DNA from: Anaerolineales bacterium UBA6663
GTDB taxonomy: Bacteria > Chloroflexota > Anaerolineae > Anaerolineales > UBA6663
NCBI GenBank assembly: GCA_002455335.1
Contig: DKKP01000093.1
Location: 6,585 to 14,381 of the forward strand
Direction of reading: 5' to 3'
Length of the DNA stretch: 7,797 nucleotides
The notes below the pieces were generated by a model. It was not told the origin of the DNA. It made no database searches and saw only the letters and a list, made by a program, of their open reading frames with translations. Shown one piece after another: positions 6,901 through 7,797 of this stretch; positions within the stretch are counted from its first letter, which is position 1, and each line of letters begins with the position of its first letter. Made by a program: the position numbers and the translations under genes.

Positions 6901-7797
6901 ATCCAGCTGGCTACACTTCCTGCTCACCCACCTTCACCCGGACGATATCCAGACCTTCGCCGAGATGTTGCGACGCCAACTCAACCTCAGCGAGGGCGAG
7001 GTGCTCGAGACCGAGTATCGGCTGCAAGACGGAGAAGGCGCCTGGCACTGGATGCGCGCGCGGGATCTTGTGTTCGAGCGCGATAGCAAGGGGGCCGTGA
7101 CCCAAATCATCGGTGTTGTCGAGGACGTCACGGCCAGCAGGCACCTGCAGGACGAGGTCCGGAGCGAGCGCGACTTCGCCCAACTGGTCTTGAACACCCT
7201 CGGGCAGGGCGTGGCCGTGATCACGCCGGCCGGCGTCTGTGAGTACATCAACCCGGCCGGGGCGAAAATCCTAGGCTACGAACCCGATGCGCTGATCGGC
7301 ATCGACCTCTCGGCGCTGGTCCCGGCCGCGGATCAGAGCCGCATTTCGGACACCTTGACCCGGTCTGACGGCAGCCAGGCCGGCCGGGCCGAAGTGATCG
7401 AGATCCCCTACACGGGCATGGATGGGCGAACGCAGTCGCTGTTGTTGACGATCACGCCTCGCGTTCGCCAGGGCGAAACGATCGGCACGGTCGCCGTCTT
7501 CACCGACGTCACCGAGCGAAAGTCGATGGAGCTACAGCTATCAGAGGCCAACCGCGAACTGGCCGAGGCGCTTGCCCGCGCGCACGGTCTGGCGCGCGGG
7601 GCGCAGGCCGCGAATCACGCAAAGAGCGAGTTCCTGGCCAACATGAGCCACGAACTGCGCACGCCGCTCAACTCGATCCTGGGCTTCTCGGAATTCCTCA
7701 ACATGGGCGTGCTCGGCGATGTGACCGAAGACCAACGCGGCGCGCTCACCAATATCACCGAAAGCGGCAATCATCTGCTGGCGCTGATCAACGACAT
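3959..7797 (+). CDS. Membrane-anchored sensor histidine kinase with eight PAS domains (3' end beyond window)
   Basis: One reading frame of 1279 complete codons runs to the right edge without a stop. Numbering from ATG 3959, four hydrophobic segments with short loops occupy about residues 9-29, 35-51, 55-74 and 78-95. Eight PAS/PAC modules follow, at about 115-242, 249-381, 385-520, 524-651, 655-785, 790-923, 930-1060 and 1067-1190. Most end in a D-[IV]-[TS] motif, and modules 1-7 carry an HP[ED]-[DE] motif. After a helical linker comes His[22 protein letters not shown], with phosphoacceptor His1231. The HATPase domain, and any receiver domain, is not visible. Expected role: sensing redox state, light, small ligands or membrane state and passing phosphate to a response regulator, so far unidentified. 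The start is uncertain: ATG 3959 (AGGA at 3951-3954) or in-frame GTG 3911 (GGAG at 3896-3899). The large minus-strand ORFs beneath it are shadows. Confidence 0.93.
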   Translation, partial: MRNDRLPRPILILGLIAALGIGWAAATLWAGAPPIGSLLLAALAAGLAILYPRRVAWGLIALGNLTALPATALGGWDTAATLALHLGGTLVSLAANEARLHLAGPAGPDTQAANDQQHLNEVMRFSPAVLYRGVPDPTGPSGWEIVYNSPNVVDVIGYSPEELAADPLLWLSRVHPEDQARMAADWDRSRLVAASQLGPVTSEYRFYRRDGVLIWLQDLIRVVCDDAGEPIEFFGHTVDISARKAVEAVLIEERRVQDESIRNSPAILFRARPAPGTVEGWEFVYHSANTIDVLGYTVDEIAADPHLWLNSIHPDDLERSVLTPQMLAAIPATQTMPIVYDYRFRHKAGHYIWIQNSLRIQFDSDGRPTEMFGLSVDITTRKLAEEALEASQKQLTEVVQNNPAALFHAIPDEAAVDGLRYIYHSSNVAQVTGLTSTELDSGIADWTAHIHPDDRRRVQQITRVFALGLTDDDAPLVQMYRFKHGDGHEIWLQDTLRPIRDTNGRVREVIGQSLDVTIQRRMELALRQAEERLQHIVNNSPMTTYTLQLRGTGQLACTFMTDNVEILTGFSAAEILKDPALWRSRIHPEDHGALWSEALRSRSTARSAVTEYRFLRRDGAEIWIEDTSQAIFDADAQLREIIGQLQDVTPRKEAQRGLEDSQRFISQLAGAIPSQVFVVDLIADEVVYANREHAELLSFADGQPVGQVGAWLRGRVHPDETARFDQLLEELKRSVDDGNHTACLRVRDNRGEWRDVQFRYRIFQRAADGRPIQLLGLWDDVTDARRSEQALADSQRLLSQLTQALPSVTYVIALTPDGALDAFRYANRSMTELLGYPAGALGQIDSPQAWAALIHPDDRDCLMQRLGEMGDMAEGEICETEFRMRGADGGWRWVSARHMVFQRDPSGRVTEIVGAIDDITRARHAQEELAANQRLLSRIAEAVPSTLYVLDVQVPAVNGGLLYSNRSLAQQLGHLEPTSAESSWLHFLLTHLHPDDIQTFAEMLRRQLNLSEGEVLETEYRLQDGEGAWHWMRARDLVFERDSKGAVTQIIGVVEDVTASRHLQDEVRSERDFAQLVLNTLGQGVAVITPAGVCEYINPAGAKILGYEPDALIGIDLSALVPAADQSRISDTLTRSDGSQAGRAEVIEIPYTGMDGRTQSLLLTITPRVRQGETIGTVAVFTDVTERKSMELQLSEANRELAEALARAHGLARGAQAANHAKSEFLANMSHELRTPLNSILGFSEFLNMGVLGDVTEDQRGALTNITESGNHLLALIND
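4301..5520 (+). repeat. Protein-level tandem repeat: PAS modules 1-4 (group A)
   Basis: Four successive modules share the opening NSPA-[LV]-[LF]-[YF], a later [YH]-x-S-x-N-V-x-x-[VL]-x-G-[YFL] stretch, [DS]P-x-x-W...[IV]HP[ED]D, then YRF-x-[RH]-x-[DG]-G-x-x-IWLQ/E-D and G-x-x-x-D-[IV]. The NSP-like anchors lie at residues 125, 263, 402 and 539, a period of about 138 residues (414 bases). The period, together with residues shared beyond the general PAS consensus, suggests successive in-frame duplications. The fourth module extends to about base 5911 and is the most diverged. Confidence 0.7.
5920..7150 (+). repeat. Protein-level tandem repeat: PAS modules 5-7 (group B)
   Basis: Three modules begin with near-identical anchors: [14 protein letters not shown] (from residue 661), [14 protein letters not shown] (from 794) and [14 protein letters not shown] (from 932). 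Each continues into a Y/F-V-[VIL] strand, a Y-[AS]-N-R stretch and HPD[DE]. The spacings are 133 and 138 residues. They are more alike to each other in this helix-and-strand opening than to modules 1-4, so they form a separate duplication block. Confidence 0.7.

Noticed and set aside
1..7797. CRISPR array or insertion sequence
   Set aside because: No regularly spaced short direct repeats, no transposase-like ORF and no terminal inverted repeats were seen. The only periodicity is the protein-level PAS repeat.

Overview
The window looks like a GC-rich bacterial chromosome segment carrying ordinary chromosomal genes, with no sign of a mobile element. Three things suggest a Gram-positive-type or Chloroflexota-like genome: an actinobacterial-type inositol-1-phosphate synthase next to a CDP-alcohol phosphatidyltransferase, a tRNA without an encoded CCA end, and a very large multi-PAS histidine kinase. 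I lean toward Chloroflexota, but this is inference from gene content and style, not a proven assignment.

Layout. Bases 1-1690, minus strand: an inositol-lipid pair, with myo-inositol-1-phosphate synthase (ino1, 1690-605) transcribed first and then a CDP-alcohol phosphatidyltransferase (573 to beyond the left edge). They are 31 bases apart and share a promoter with a TATAAT -10 box near 1741-1746. Ino1 would make inositol-1-phosphate from glucose-6-phosphate, and the membrane enzyme would transfer it to CDP-diacylglycerol. Divergently, 1859-1933 is tRNA-Pro(CGG) with an extended -10 promoter and a perfect 15-bp inverted repeat just behind it.

Bases 1971-2312 hold no large gene, but they contain two small ORFs facing away from each other across a shared TATA-like element. 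One is a 39-residue Cys-rich ORF on the minus strand. The other is a 29-residue ORF on the plus strand whose stop overlaps the start of the next gene (ATGA). That next gene (2313-3137) is an aminoglycoside 3-N-acetyltransferase of the AAC(3)-III type. A 193-residue protein of unknown function follows (3236-3817), apparently with its own promoter.

From about 3959 to the right edge runs one uninterrupted reading frame of at least 1279 codons. It encodes a membrane-anchored sensor histidine kinase with four N-terminal hydrophobic segments, eight consecutive PAS/PAC modules of about 135 residues each, a short helical linker and a HisKA domain with an intact H-box (His1231). The ATPase domain lies beyond the window. 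The first seven PAS modules fall into two sequence groups that look like products of internal duplication, and the eighth is of a different type.

The main points worth following up are the eight-PAS kinase, the coupled small ORF ahead of the acetyltransferase, the divergent Cys-rich small ORF, and a -10 motif shared by several promoters. Nothing here is a clearly new multi-gene system.
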